In this document: positions 24,849 to 33,157 of the stretch, one piece after another
How positions within the stretch are numbered: position 1 is the stretch's first letter
Layout of the letters: every line of letters begins with the position of its first letter
Source: JAJDXW01 sp965223775
GTDB taxonomy: Bacteria > Pseudomonadota > Gammaproteobacteria > HK1
Length of the DNA: 64,000 nucleotides
Assembly: GCA_965223775.1 (NCBI GenBank)
Contig: OZ245021.1
Span: 3,782,001-3,846,000 of the forward strand
Reading direction: 5' to 3'
Notes under the pieces: generated by a model
Seen by the model: the letters and a program-made list of their open reading frames with translations, nothing else
Database searches by the model: none
What the model was told of the DNA's origin: nothing
Translations under genes and position numbers: made by a program

Positions 24849-25376
24849 CTAGAAGGGCAATCCGTGAGATGCCGCACCCATGAAGAGAAGCATGGGAATC
24901 GAGAGCATCGTATTGGTACGGGACGCGAGCAGCGCGGTCCGGCGAGCCCGGTTCTTCTCATCGTCCGATGCCGCAACGATGCCGAGAATCTTCTTCTGGT
25001 TGGGCCAGATGAGCACCCACACGTTGAACAGCATGATCGTGCCGAGCCACGCCCCGACTCCGATGATCGGGACATTGGCCGCCGCTACGTCCATGGTCGC
25101 GCCGAGTGTGAACGCATTGACGAAACCATATTGTGCGGCGCTCTCCAGATACAGAGCGCCCGAAACCCAGGTGACGACCGCCGCCCACCGGAACCAGAGC
25201 AGGGCTCGCGGCGCGACGTACTTGTTGATGGCCCCTGGCCCGGGGCCGCCCTTGTCCGCATTGGCCTCGGCGATGGCCGGAACCTGGACGAAGTTGAAGT
25301 AGTAGAGCAGGCCGATCCAGGTCACTCCCGAGAGGAAGTGTATCCAGCGCTCGACGGAAAGTACGAATAGTTCCAC
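24849..25376 (-). CDS. PuuD-like (DUF989) integral membrane protein without the cytochrome c tail
   Basis: A 175-residue protein with four or five hydrophobic helices and the family signature ERWIHFLSGVTWIGLLYYFN at the start. ALLWFRWAAVVTWVSGALYL and LGTIMLFNVWVLIWPNQKKI follow. The membrane domain matches PuuD, a membrane urate hydroxylase, but the full enzyme continues into a c-type cytochrome domain (CxxCH), absent here. No other purine gene is nearby, so urate oxidation is uncertain. The start is a GTG with GGGAGG upstream. It follows a 25-residue membrane peptide gene by 76 bases. Confidence 0.75.
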   Translation of the reverse strand: MELFVLSVERWIHFLSGVTWIGLLYYFNFVQVPAIAEANADKGGPGPGAINKYVAPRALLWFRWAAVVTWVSGALYLESAAQYGFVNAFTLGATMDVAAANVPIIGVGAWLGTIMLFNVWVLIWPNQKKILGIVAASDDEKNRARRTALLASRTNTMLSIPMLLFMGAASHGLPF

Positions 25377-25452
25377 TTTGCCTACCTCCCTTGGGTAGTC
25401 CGCACACGCAGTTCAGATTTCAAAACCGCCCCTGCAAATTCTCTGTACCGCC

Positions 25453-25530
25453 CTAGAGAATGTAGGCGATGATCAGCGCGATCACGACGCCCGAGATGAT
25501 CGTCCCCCAGATGCTGGCCAATGGGTTCAT
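25453..25530 (-). CDS. 25-residue single-pass membrane peptide upstream of the PuuD-like gene
   Basis: The frame reads MNPLASIWGTIISGVVIALI then IAYIL and stops. It is one hydrophobic helix with small residues near the N-terminus. GGGAGAGAG lies immediately upstream of the ATG, a good ribosome-binding site for so short a gene. The larger frame upstream ends in a TGA overlapping this ATG. The downstream gene is a membrane protein in the same direction, so it may be a small subunit or assembly partner; this is inference. Confidence 0.5.
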   Translation of the reverse strand: MNPLASIWGTIISGVVIALIIAYIL

Positions 25531-25803
25531 GGGCTCTCTCCCGTTGCCTGGACCGGAGGCCTTTCCGGGAAGGACGGCCTCTCCCGCGGATCGTACCGAT
25601 AGCCGGTGAAAATGACCAGTACGTCCGAGGGGGGGTCCCGGCCCGAATTGGCGGGTGCGCGCGGCGGGCGAAACCGCGCCCCGGGCGGAACCGGGCGACA
25701 GCGCTGCGCTCGAGCCGGCCGGCGGCCGGAGCGGCCGCGTCCGGCACGCGCAACAAGGGGCAGCGAGCCTGCCGGTCGAACGCCGGCGATGGCGGCAGCG
25801 GCG
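25531..25803. other. Spacer with a possible short coding remnant
   Basis: On the minus strand the last 35 codons before the TGA at 25,527 (SDVLVIFTGYRYDPRERPSF) look protein-like, but codons before them are Arg/Pro rich and I find no start. Otherwise I see nothing in this stretch. Confidence 0.3.
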
Positions 25804-26508
25804 CTACTCCTCCGCAACGCCCACGTCCGCCTGCCGCCAGACGCAGGCGCCACCCGCCGCCCGATCAAGCTGGTCCAGCCGAGCCTCGTGCCGGGAAAGC
25901 TCCTCGTCGGTCGCGTGCACCACCCGAAGCGCGGGCCGTGCCTCCCGCTGGACGCGGCGGCCGCGCGCCGCGGCGGGAGTCAGGTCCATCCGGGTCTGAC
26001 CGCCGGTCATCGCAAGGTAGACCTCGGCGAGGAGCTCCGCGTCGAGGCGTGCGCCGTGTACGGTGCGGTGCGAGTCGTCCACCCCGTAACGAGCGCAGAG
26101 CGCACCGAGGTTGTTGCGTTGCCCGGGATGCCGGCGCCGGGCAAGCTCGAGGGTGTCCAGAACCGCATGGCGCCCGCTCAGGATGGGGCGCGAGCAGCGG
26201 TCCAGCTCCGCATCGAGAAAGGCGAGGTCGAACGGTGCGTTGTGGATGATCAGCTCGGCGCCGTCGAGGAATGCGAGGAACTCGTCCGCGAGATCCGCGA
26301 ACTTCGGCTGCTTCGCAAGGTCCGCGTACGACATGCCGTGAACCCGCTCCGCCGCGGCTTCGATCTCTCGCTCGGGATCGAAGTGGCGATGGAACGCCGC
26401 ACCGGTAAGCCGGCGGTCCACGAGTTCGAGCGCCGCGGCCTCGATCACCCGATGTCCGGCTTCCGGCTCGAGCCCCGTCGTCTCGGTATCGAGGACTATC
26501 CGACGCAT
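25804..26508 (-). CDS. dnaQ: DNA polymerase III epsilon subunit (3'-5' proofreading exonuclease)
   Basis: A DEDDh exonuclease that proofreads in the Pol III core. Motifs: Exo I RRIVLDTETTGLEP (D and E), Exo II LIIHNAPFDLAFLDAEL (D) and Exo III SHRTVHGARLDAELLAEVYL (H and D). QKPVF-like clamp-binding sequence is not obvious. Length 234 is normal. It lies downstream of rnhA with a 21-base gap on the same strand. The rnhA-dnaQ order (here co-directional) with the methyltransferase is conserved in gammaproteobacteria. Confidence 0.94.
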   Translation of the reverse strand: MRRIVLDTETTGLEPEAGHRVIEAAALELVDRRLTGAAFHRHFDPEREIEAAAERVHGMSYADLAKQPKFADLADEFLAFLDGAELIIHNAPFDLAFLDAELDRCSRPILSGRHAVLDTLELARRRHPGQRNNLGALCARYGVDDSHRTVHGARLDAELLAEVYLAMTGGQTRMDLTPAAARGRRVQREARPALRVVHATDEELSRHEARLDQLDRAAGGACVWRQADVGVAEE

Positions 26509-26529
26509 CCTGGCTCCGGTTTCTCCGGT

Positions 26530-27009
26530 TCAACCGGGCGTTCCGGCCTCCCGGGTATCCGGGGATGCCCCGCTTCCCACCGCCGCAGCCTCCGCGCGTG
26601 CGCGCCGGTCGACCCTTTCGTTTTCCGGGTGTCCGCTGTGGCCCCGCGTCCAGAGCCAATCGATCTCGTGCCCGGCAGCCACCGCTTCCAACCGTTGCCA
26701 GAGATCGACGTTCTTGACCGGATTCCCGCTCGCCGTACGCCAGCCCCGCCGCTTCCAGGCGGCGAGCCAGCGCGTGATTCCGTCCCGCACGTAAGTCGAG
26801 TCGGTGACCAGCCGGACCCGGCAGGGGCGGCGCAACGCCTCGAGCCCGTGGATGGCCGCGAGCAACTCCATCCGATTGTTGGTGGTGTACGCCTCGCGTC
26901 CGCCAATCTCGCGCTCCCGGCCCCGGAAGCGCAGTAGCGCCGCCCACCCCCCGGGACCGGGATTGCCGCGGCTCGACCCGTCGGTGTAGATCTCGACCGG
27001 CTCTCGCAT
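26530..27009 (-). CDS. rnhA: Ribonuclease HI
   Basis: Cleaves RNA in RNA-DNA hybrids, removing primers and R-loops. Catalytic residues are visible in EIYTDGSSRGNPGPGGWAAL (D), TTNNRMELLAAIHGLEAL (E), RLVTDSTYVRDGITRWL (D) and ENERVDRRARAEA (D). KNVDLWQRLEA and WTRGHSGHPENE complete the fold. I chose the ATG at 27,009 because the conserved sequence begins there and it avoids overlapping the upstream gene; an in-frame start at 27,051 would overlap it. About 159 residues, normal for the family. Confidence 0.93.
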   Translation of the reverse strand: MREPVEIYTDGSSRGNPGPGGWAALLRFRGREREIGGREAYTTNNRMELLAAIHGLEALRRPCRVRLVTDSTYVRDGITRWLAAWKRRGWRTASGNPVKNVDLWQRLEAVAAGHEIDWLWTRGHSGHPENERVDRRARAEAAAVGSGASPDTREAGTPG

Positions 27010-27019
27010 TGAGGTACTG

Positions 27020-27814
27020 TCAAGCTGCGTCGTCAGCGAGGAACCGGCCACGCTCCGTCATGGCCGGGCCGGCGAGCCCCGCTTCCCGGATCGGCTTCCG
27101 CCTCCGCCGCCAACTGGGCCGCAAGGGGGTCGGAGTGGCGATCCGCTTGCGCGCAACGAGGAACCAGGTTCCGCACAGACGGGGCCAGAATCGCGGCCCC
27201 GCGGTCTCGAACACCTGAAGTTGACGAAGAACCCGACCGTTGGGCAGTGGCGGGCGGAAGAAGCACCCCTCGCTCGCGACCGTGTCGAAGCCGAGAACCG
27301 AGAGCCAGTCCCTGACCCGCGAGGCCGTGTAAAACCGCCCGTTCCACGGCGCATCGCGGCGGCGCACGAGGCTCCATGCCCCCATCAGACCGAGTGCGTT
27401 GTAGCCGGCCACGATGACGCGACCCTCGGGAACCAGCACCCGTTCGGTCTCGCGCAGGGTGTCGTGGGGGTTCTCTTCGAACTCGATCACGTGGGGCAGG
27501 ACCACGATGTCGACGCTGTCCGATGCGACCGGCATCGCGCCGGCGAGGCCCCGTATGGACGAACACGGCAGGACGGCGCCCGGATCCGGCGCGGCCGAGC
27601 CCGGTGTCATGAGCCACGTGCAATGCTGGACCCGCGCGGCGTGGAGAACCGACAGATAGTCACGGGAGCCGACGAGCAACAGGTGGTAGCCGAAGACATT
27701 GGAAAGCAAGGGAGCCAGGCAGCTGTTCTCGGCATCGAGGACGAGGCTTCCCGGCATGCGCCGATGCCACTCTCCGAGGTCTCTCCGACATTCACTCGAG
27801 CGTCCTTGCGCCAC
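27020..27814 (-). CDS. Class I SAM-dependent methyltransferase
   Basis: A 264-residue methyltransferase of the type found beside rnhA/dnaQ in gammaproteobacteria (YafS-like). The N-terminus includes LSNVFGYHLLLVGSRDY. The AdoMet-binding region has degenerate motif I and a clear motif II (SVDIVVLPHVIEFEENPHDT). ETERVLVPEGRVIVAGYNAL and LVRRRDAPWNGRFYTASRVR DNA-order follow. The substrate is unknown. It lies 10 bases upstream of rnhA and is divergent from mltD, likely sharing a promoter region of 180 bases. Confidence 0.75.
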   Translation of the reverse strand: MAQGRSSECRRDLGEWHRRMPGSLVLDAENSCLAPLLSNVFGYHLLLVGSRDYLSVLHAARVQHCTWLMTPGSAAPDPGAVLPCSSIRGLAGAMPVASDSVDIVVLPHVIEFEENPHDTLRETERVLVPEGRVIVAGYNALGLMGAWSLVRRRDAPWNGRFYTASRVRDWLSVLGFDTVASEGCFFRPPLPNGRVLRQLQVFETAGPRFWPRLCGTWFLVARKRIATPTPLRPSWRRRRKPIREAGLAGPAMTERGRFLADDAA

Positions 27815-27995
27815 GCGACTCCCCGGGTTTCGGATGCGCCCGGAAGTCTATCGCATCGCCGCGCGGGGTTGCGCGGCGCACCGCGCGGCCCCGGATGCCC
27901 CGGCGAGTTCCGCCGGCGGGTCCGTGGGCCGTGGTTTGACTCGGCTCGCGGTCACTTCTACGATGGCCGATCCATGATGAACGTGTCCGTTTCCC

Positions 27996-29426
27996 ATGGA
28001 CTCACCCCGCATCTCGTGTGCCGCCATCGCCATCTTGCTGTCGGCTACGTCGTGCATCGAGCAGCAATCCACGGATCGCCGGCCCCATCCGAAGACGGTC
28101 CCCGAGCGTCCGGCCGCCGTGAGCTCGCTCGCCGGGCACGTCCCGGGCGGTCGGACGGAGAAGACCCGGTCGGTTGCGTCCCTCCGGGAGCCGCGGCCCA
28201 AGGGGGTGTCGCCGGCCGACGCCATCCGGGCCCCGCACGTACCGAACGAGCGTGGCGACACTTGGGAGCACGTACGTCTCCTGATGACGATGGTTCCGGT
28301 ACGGCGGGAGGTGAGCTCTCTTCGCGAGTTCCGGAGGAAGCTCCGCCGGTATCACGGCAATCAACGGTTCTTCGACTCCATCGACGACAACGCACGACCC
28401 TGGCTCTACCACGTAACCCGGCAACTGGCCATCCGGGGGATGCCGGGCGAGATTGCCCTGCTGCCGGCGGTGGAGAGCGGCTACGACGCTACGGCCGTTT
28501 CCTCCCGGAGCGCCGCGGGTCTGTGGCAGATTCTTCCGGGCACTGCGCGCGATCTCAAGCTCGCGCGCTCCTGGTGGTACGACGCGAGACACGATGCGCT
28601 GGCGTCGACCGCCGCGGCGCTCGACTATCTGACACATCTTCGACGCCTCTTCAACGACGACTGGATGCTGGCCGTCGCGGCCTACAACTGCGGCCCGGGA
28701 AACCTGCGGCGGGCCATCCGGCGGGCCGGGCTGCAGATCGAGACCGCGGACTATGCCACCATAGAACGCCATCTTCCGAACGAGACGCGCAGCCACATGG
28801 CCCGCTGGCTGGTCCTCTCGGAGATCATCGCCATGCCGCGGCTGCACAACGTGCGGATGAAGGAGATTCCCTGGCGTCCGTATTTCACTGAAGTCTCGGC
28901 GAAGTCGCAGATCGACCTCGCGGTCGCCGCCCGGCACGCCGGGATGCCGCCGGCGGAGTTTACGATCCTCAATTTCGGCTTCAGGCGCGGCGCGACGGCG
29001 CCCAATGGTCCCCATCGGCTGGTGGTTCCCGCGGAGCGCGCCGCCCGCCTCCACCAGGCGCTGTCGCAAGTCCGTCCCGTGCGGATCGCGAAGTGGCGTC
29101 GCTATCGCATCCGCGAGGGCGATTCCCTCGGCTTGATCGCCCTCGCGCACGGCACCACGGTAAAGGCCCTGATGGCCGCCAACCGACTCGACTCACATCT
29201 CATCCGGGCGGGCCGGGAGCTGACGATTCCCACGCCCCGCAGCCCGGCCGCGGAACCTTCCTCCGCGGAGCACGGCGTGCATGTCGTGAGCCCCGGAGAA
29301 TCGCTCTGGCTCATCGCACGTCAGTACCGGACCACCGTCAGCTCGCTTCGCGACTGGAACCGCCTCGCCCCCGGCGCGAACCTTCTTCGTCCGGGCCAGC
29401 ATCTTCGGGTCCGGGGCGAAGGCTAG
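27996..29426 (+). CDS. mltD: Membrane-bound lytic murein transglycosylase D
   Basis: An outer-membrane lipoprotein that cleaves peptidoglycan glycan strands to anhydro ends. The signal ends in a lipobox-like LSATSC near residue 20. The SLT domain (about 135-260) has the catalytic glutamate in LLPAVESGYDATAVSSRSAA, then GLWQILPGTARDLKL and VAAYNCGPGNLRRAIRR. Two LysM repeats follow (RIREGDSLGLIALAHGTTV and VVSPGESLWLIARQYRTTV). Length 476 is typical. It is divergent from the methyltransferase gene and 12 bases upstream of fabI. Confidence 0.92.
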   Translation: MDSPRISCAAIAILLSATSCIEQQSTDRRPHPKTVPERPAAVSSLAGHVPGGRTEKTRSVASLREPRPKGVSPADAIRAPHVPNERGDTWEHVRLLMTMVPVRREVSSLREFRRKLRRYHGNQRFFDSIDDNARPWLYHVTRQLAIRGMPGEIALLPAVESGYDATAVSSRSAAGLWQILPGTARDLKLARSWWYDARHDALASTAAALDYLTHLRRLFNDDWMLAVAAYNCGPGNLRRAIRRAGLQIETADYATIERHLPNETRSHMARWLVLSEIIAMPRLHNVRMKEIPWRPYFTEVSAKSQIDLAVAARHAGMPPAEFTILNFGFRRGATAPNGPHRLVVPAERAARLHQALSQVRPVRIAKWRRYRIREGDSLGLIALAHGTTVKALMAANRLDSHLIRAGRELTIPTPRSPAAEPSSAEHGVHVVSPGESLWLIARQYRTTVSSLRDWNRLAPGANLLRPGQHLRVRGEG

Positions 29427-29438
29427 CAGGAGAGCGCC

Positions 29439-30221
29439 GTGGGACTGCTCTCCGGCAAGCGGATCCTGGTCACCGGGGTCGCAAGCAACCGCTCGATCGC
29501 CTGGGGAGTGGCCAAGGCCATGCACCGTGAAGGTGCCGAGCTCGCATTCACCTTTCAGAATGAACGGCTGGGCGACCGGGTGAGGAAGCTCGCCGCCGAG
29601 CTCGAATCCACGCTCACGATCGGCTGTGACGTGAGCGCGGACGGCGACATCGACCGCCTCTTCCATCGGCTCGGGGAGTCCTGGCCGGTCCTCGACGGTC
29701 TGGTCCACGCGATCGCATTCGCCCCCCGCGAGGCGCTGGACGGAGGCTTCCTGTCGGGACTCGACCGGGAAGCGTTCCGCATTGCGCACGACGTGAGCGC
29801 GTACAGCTTCGCCGCGCTGGCCGGTGGGGGACGCCAACTGATGCGCGAGAACGGCGGCGCGATGCTGACCCTGACCTATCTCGGTTCGCAGCGGGTGTTT
29901 CCGAACTACAACGTGATGGGACCGGCGAAGGCGAGCCTCGAGGCGACGGTACGCTATCTCGCGGAGGATCTCGGGCCGGAAGGGATCCGGGTCAACGCGA
30001 TCTCCGCGGGACCCATTCGAACCCTCGCCGCATCCGGCATTTCCGGCTTTCGCAAGCTGCTCGACCACGCGCAGCAAGTCGCACCGCTCCGGCGGAACGT
30101 TTCCATCGACGACGTGGGGAATGCAGCCGCGTTCCTGTGCTCCGATCTCGCCGCGGGAATCACCGGTGAGATCACCTGCGTGGATGCGGGCTACCACGTC
30201 ATCGGCACCCCTCCCCTCTGA
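29439..30221 (+). CDS. fabI: Enoyl-[acyl-carrier-protein] reductase (NADH), FabI type
   Basis: Performs the last reduction of each fatty-acid elongation cycle. It is an SDR-fold enzyme with the FabI-specific cofactor loop GVASNRSIAWGVAKAMHREG and LVHAIAFAPREAL. The catalytic Tyr pair lies in LTYLGSQRVFPNYNVMGPAK, with the lysine at its end. SAGPIRTLAASGI and EITCVDAGYHVIG close the fold. Length 260 is normal. The start is a GTG with AGGAGA upstream. Triclosan-type inhibitors act on this family. Confidence 0.94.
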   Translation: MGLLSGKRILVTGVASNRSIAWGVAKAMHREGAELAFTFQNERLGDRVRKLAAELESTLTIGCDVSADGDIDRLFHRLGESWPVLDGLVHAIAFAPREALDGGFLSGLDREAFRIAHDVSAYSFAALAGGGRQLMRENGGAMLTLTYLGSQRVFPNYNVMGPAKASLEATVRYLAEDLGPEGIRVNAISAGPIRTLAASGISGFRKLLDHAQQVAPLRRNVSIDDVGNAAAFLCSDLAAGITGEITCVDAGYHVIGTPPL

Positions 30222-30381
30222 CTCGTTCGCGCGCGGCCCGATTCTTCGGTTCGCAACCGATCCTTCGCCTCGCGTCCCGGCGGTCCAGGGAGCGGTCGCG
30301 AACGCAAGCGTTCCAGGCGGTTTCAACCGAGCCCCGGATCGTAGAAAATAGGCCACGCCATCACATCGCCGAACAAGACCC

Positions 30382-30954
30382 GTGAGCTTTATCCCACCGA
30401 TTCTTCGTCTGGAGGTGACCGGTCAGCCAATGCGGTGGATCGGCTGGCAGGAAGCGGTTTGCCTGGGCGCGCGCGGTCGAATCGTCTGGTCCATCGGCGA
30501 GACCGAGTTCTCCTTCCGGGGCGGACACAATCGACGCACCGGGCAGCGGTCCCGCATCACGGTGAGCTCGATCGTCGCGGTAAGGGGGCACCGCGGAAAC
30601 CACCGTTCCGGCACCCCTCCGCTCTCGAACCGGGAGCTCTTCCTGCGAGACGCGTTCACCTGCATGTACTGCGGCGGGGAATTCCCGGCCCACCTGCTGA
30701 CGCGCGATCACCTCCTGCCGCTGTCGCGGGGCGGTCGGGACCACTGGACGAACGTGGTCACGGCCTGCCGCATGTGCAATCACGCGAAGGGAGCGCGCAC
30801 CCCGGACGAAGCCGGCATACCGCTCCTCGCCGTGCCCTTCGAGCCGAACCGGGCGGAGTATCTGGTGCTGTCGAACCGGCGCATTCTTGCCGACCAGATG
30901 AAGTTTCTCCGCCAGCGCTTCCGTTCCGGGAGCCGCATGCACGCCATTTGCTGA
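30382..30954 (+). CDS. HNH endonuclease family protein
   Basis: A 190-residue protein with a C-terminal HNH domain: zinc cysteines CMYCGGEF, the catalytic histidine in TRDHLLPLSRGGRDHWTNVV, and a second cysteine pair CRMCNHAKGAR. The N-terminal 75 residues (LEVTGQPMRWIGWQEAVCLG) resemble the short beta domain common in housekeeping-type bacterial HNH proteins of unknown role. It is convergent with ppiD across a strong hairpin. The start is a GTG. Confidence 0.85.
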   Translation: MSFIPPILRLEVTGQPMRWIGWQEAVCLGARGRIVWSIGETEFSFRGGHNRRTGQRSRITVSSIVAVRGHRGNHRSGTPPLSNRELFLRDAFTCMYCGGEFPAHLLTRDHLLPLSRGGRDHWTNVVTACRMCNHAKGARTPDEAGIPLLAVPFEPNRAEYLVLSNRRILADQMKFLRQRFRSGSRMHAIC

Positions 30955-30968
30955 CCGGCGGAACGCAG

Positions 30969-31007
30969 CTCCGCCTACCCCCGTCACGGACGCCGGGGGC
31001 GGCGGAG
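30969..31007. terminator. Bidirectional hairpin between convergent HNH and ppiD genes
   Basis: CTCCGCC (30,969-30,975) pairs with GGCGGAG (31,001-31,007), and CCCCCG (30,978-30,983) with CGGGGG (30,994-30,999). It sits between two convergent stop codons. No T-tract is present. Confidence 0.6.
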
Positions 31008-31027
31008 ACGCGAAGTTCAATGGACTG

Positions 31028-32935
31028 TCAGCGGGTATACGGTTCGTCTTGCGCCGCGATGCGATCCTCGTAGATCCGGATGTCGGCCCGCGCGCGGAGC
31101 CCGGCGACGAACGAGTCGTGCGAATCCAGGCCAATTCGTTGCGAGAGCCGGCGCCGCATCTCGTCGAACGCCTCGCCCTCGCTCTCGTTCTCGATGACCC
31201 GGTCGAGCGCGAGCACCACGAAGTCCCCGGTCGGCAGCGCGACGCCGTCGAAGGTCGCCGCCCCCGCGCCCGGCCGCGGCATGCTGAACAGCACCTCTCG
31301 TACTGCGCGCTCGATGTCCGGTTCCTGGCGTCCCACGGTGCGTTCCTCGCTCCACGCGAAGTCTCCGGCCACGGGGTCCCTTCCTTCGCCGGCTCGCAGG
31401 CGCCCCAGCAGGTCCGCGCCGAGGGCACGTGCCGCGTCGGTTGCCCGCGTCGCCTGCAGCGACGCGACGATCTCCGGGCGCACCTCGTCCAGGGTGCGCT
31501 GGCGGGGCTCCCGGCGATCCTCCACCCGCACGACGACCGTGCGGTAGCCTTCGATTTCCACCGGTTCGCTGTTGTTCCCCGCGAGCACGTCTCCATCGAA
31601 TGCGGCCGCGACCACCGCCTGATCTCCGAGTACCGCGTGGCCCGGCTCCCCGCTCCGGGAGAGGTAGCCGCTTTCCTCGACCGTCAGCCCGAGCAGGTCC
31701 GCCGCCTCGTTCAGGTTGTCCGGATGCTCGAACACCAGATTGGACAAGCGTTCCACCCGCTCGAAGTAGAGCTGCTCGGCCTGCTCCCCGCGATACTCCT
31801 CGGCGAGTTCCTCCTTCGCCTCGTCGAAGGAACGGGCACGGCTCTCGCGGATGTCCTCCACCCGGATGAGGTGGAACCCGAAATCGGACCGTACCGGCTC
31901 ACTCAGGTCTCCGATCGCGAGGGAGAACGCCGCGGCCTCGAACGGGGGAACCCAGACCCCGCGTCCGCCGTAGCCGAGGTCCCCCCCCGACTCGGCGGAT
32001 CCCGGGTCGTCGGAGGCCTCCCGCGCGACATCTTCGAATGCCTCTCCGGCCAGAATGCGGGCCCTCAATGCTTCTGCCCGGGCGAGTGCTTCGCCTCCCT
32101 CCCCTTCGTGCGCGATCAGGATATGGCGCACCCGGCGCTGCTCCGGCACCGTAAAGCCCGCCATGCGCGCCTCGTAGTACCCCTCGAGCGTTCCGAGCGA
32201 AATATCGATCTCGGCCATCAGATCATCGCGCGCCAGCACGATATACCGGAGCCGAACCTCCTCCGGCGAAAGGAAGGCTGCCTTGTTCTCCTCGTAGCGC
32301 TTCGCGATCTCGTACTCACCGATCTCCGACCCTGCAAACCGGTCGGCCGGTACCACGAGCCGGGAGAATGCCCGCGTCTGCGATTCGAGAGCGGCGAGGC
32401 GTCTCGCCCGACGCTCCGCCGCGGCCGCGGACAGGACGAGCGCGTCGCGCCACTGCGCCTCCAGCAATCGCCGGCGGGTATCCGCCTCGAACCGGCCGGG
32501 ACTGTTGCCGCTGCGGCGTAGCGCGTACTCGTACTCCTCGGAGGAGAACTCGGCGTCGCGCTGGAAGGCGGGAACGGACCGGATTGCGCCGGCGAGCTGC
32601 TCGTCCGACACCACGAACCCCGCGTCGGAGGACGCGCGCACGATCAGCCGCTCGCGGACCAGGCCCTCCATCGCCCGGTCACGGATGAACGCGTCACCGA
32701 GGACCCGGGAGACGTCCTGACCGGGGAACTGGCGATTGAGCGAGGCCCGGACCGCCTGCAGGGCGGCCTGGTAGTCGAGGAGGGATATCTCTTCTCCTTC
32801 GACCTCCGCCACCGCCACGTTCGGATCGGGCCCGAGATACTCCTGCACACCCCACAGCGCGAATGGAATGCTGATGAGGATGACGACGATCCACGCAATG
32901 AAACCGTGGGCGCGGTCGCGGATTCCCTGGAGCAT
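31028..32935 (-). CDS. ppiD: Periplasmic peptidyl-prolyl isomerase/chaperone PpiD
   Basis: A 635-residue inner-membrane-anchored chaperone for newly exported proteins. The N-terminal transmembrane anchor is FIAWIVVILISIPFALWGVQ, followed by a SurA-like chaperone domain. The parvulin rotamase domain is at about 265-360 (RVRHILIAHEGEGGEALARA; SAESGGDLGYGGRGVWVPPF; FGFHLIRVEDIRESRARSF). A long second chaperone region follows. Length is normal (620-640). In many gammaproteobacteria it follows lon-hupB; here the tRNA-Asp island lies between and hupB is absent. Position 32,982, 47 bases upstream of the start, is the left island repeat. Confidence 0.9.
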   Translation of the reverse strand: MLQGIRDRAHGFIAWIVVILISIPFALWGVQEYLGPDPNVAVAEVEGEEISLLDYQAALQAVRASLNRQFPGQDVSRVLGDAFIRDRAMEGLVRERLIVRASSDAGFVVSDEQLAGAIRSVPAFQRDAEFSSEEYEYALRRSGNSPGRFEADTRRRLLEAQWRDALVLSAAAAERRARRLAALESQTRAFSRLVVPADRFAGSEIGEYEIAKRYEENKAAFLSPEEVRLRYIVLARDDLMAEIDISLGTLEGYYEARMAGFTVPEQRRVRHILIAHEGEGGEALARAEALRARILAGEAFEDVAREASDDPGSAESGGDLGYGGRGVWVPPFEAAAFSLAIGDLSEPVRSDFGFHLIRVEDIRESRARSFDEAKEELAEEYRGEQAEQLYFERVERLSNLVFEHPDNLNEAADLLGLTVEESGYLSRSGEPGHAVLGDQAVVAAAFDGDVLAGNNSEPVEIEGYRTVVVRVEDRREPRQRTLDEVRPEIVASLQATRATDAARALGADLLGRLRAGEGRDPVAGDFAWSEERTVGRQEPDIERAVREVLFSMPRPGAGAATFDGVALPTGDFVVLALDRVIENESEGEAFDEMRRRLSQRIGLDSHDSFVAGLRARADIRIYEDRIAAQDEPYTR

Positions 32936-32981
32936 GAGAGGTCAGGAGATCGAGGAGAGCGAAACGTGGCGATACGGGTGT

Positions 32982-32995
32982 TGGCGGAGTGGACG
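32982..32995. repeat. attL: 14-bp copy of the tRNA-Asp 3' end
   Basis: TGGCGGAGTGGACG is identical to the reverse complement of the tRNA-Asp 3' end at 37,294. It lies 47 bases upstream of the ppiD start. Sequence diverges immediately after the repeat. Confidence 0.7.
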
Positions 32996-33157
32996 TCCGC
33001 CCCTACTATGAATCATAATGCACCATGGAATTCCAGTAATGATTTCTTTTTCAATGTGTTGCATCCGATCCCGGGTCCAGATGGGTTCATGAATAGTCAT
33101 GCGATATCATTCTTCTTGTGATAACCCAACTGGTAGCAGTATTGGCGGACTGACCCG

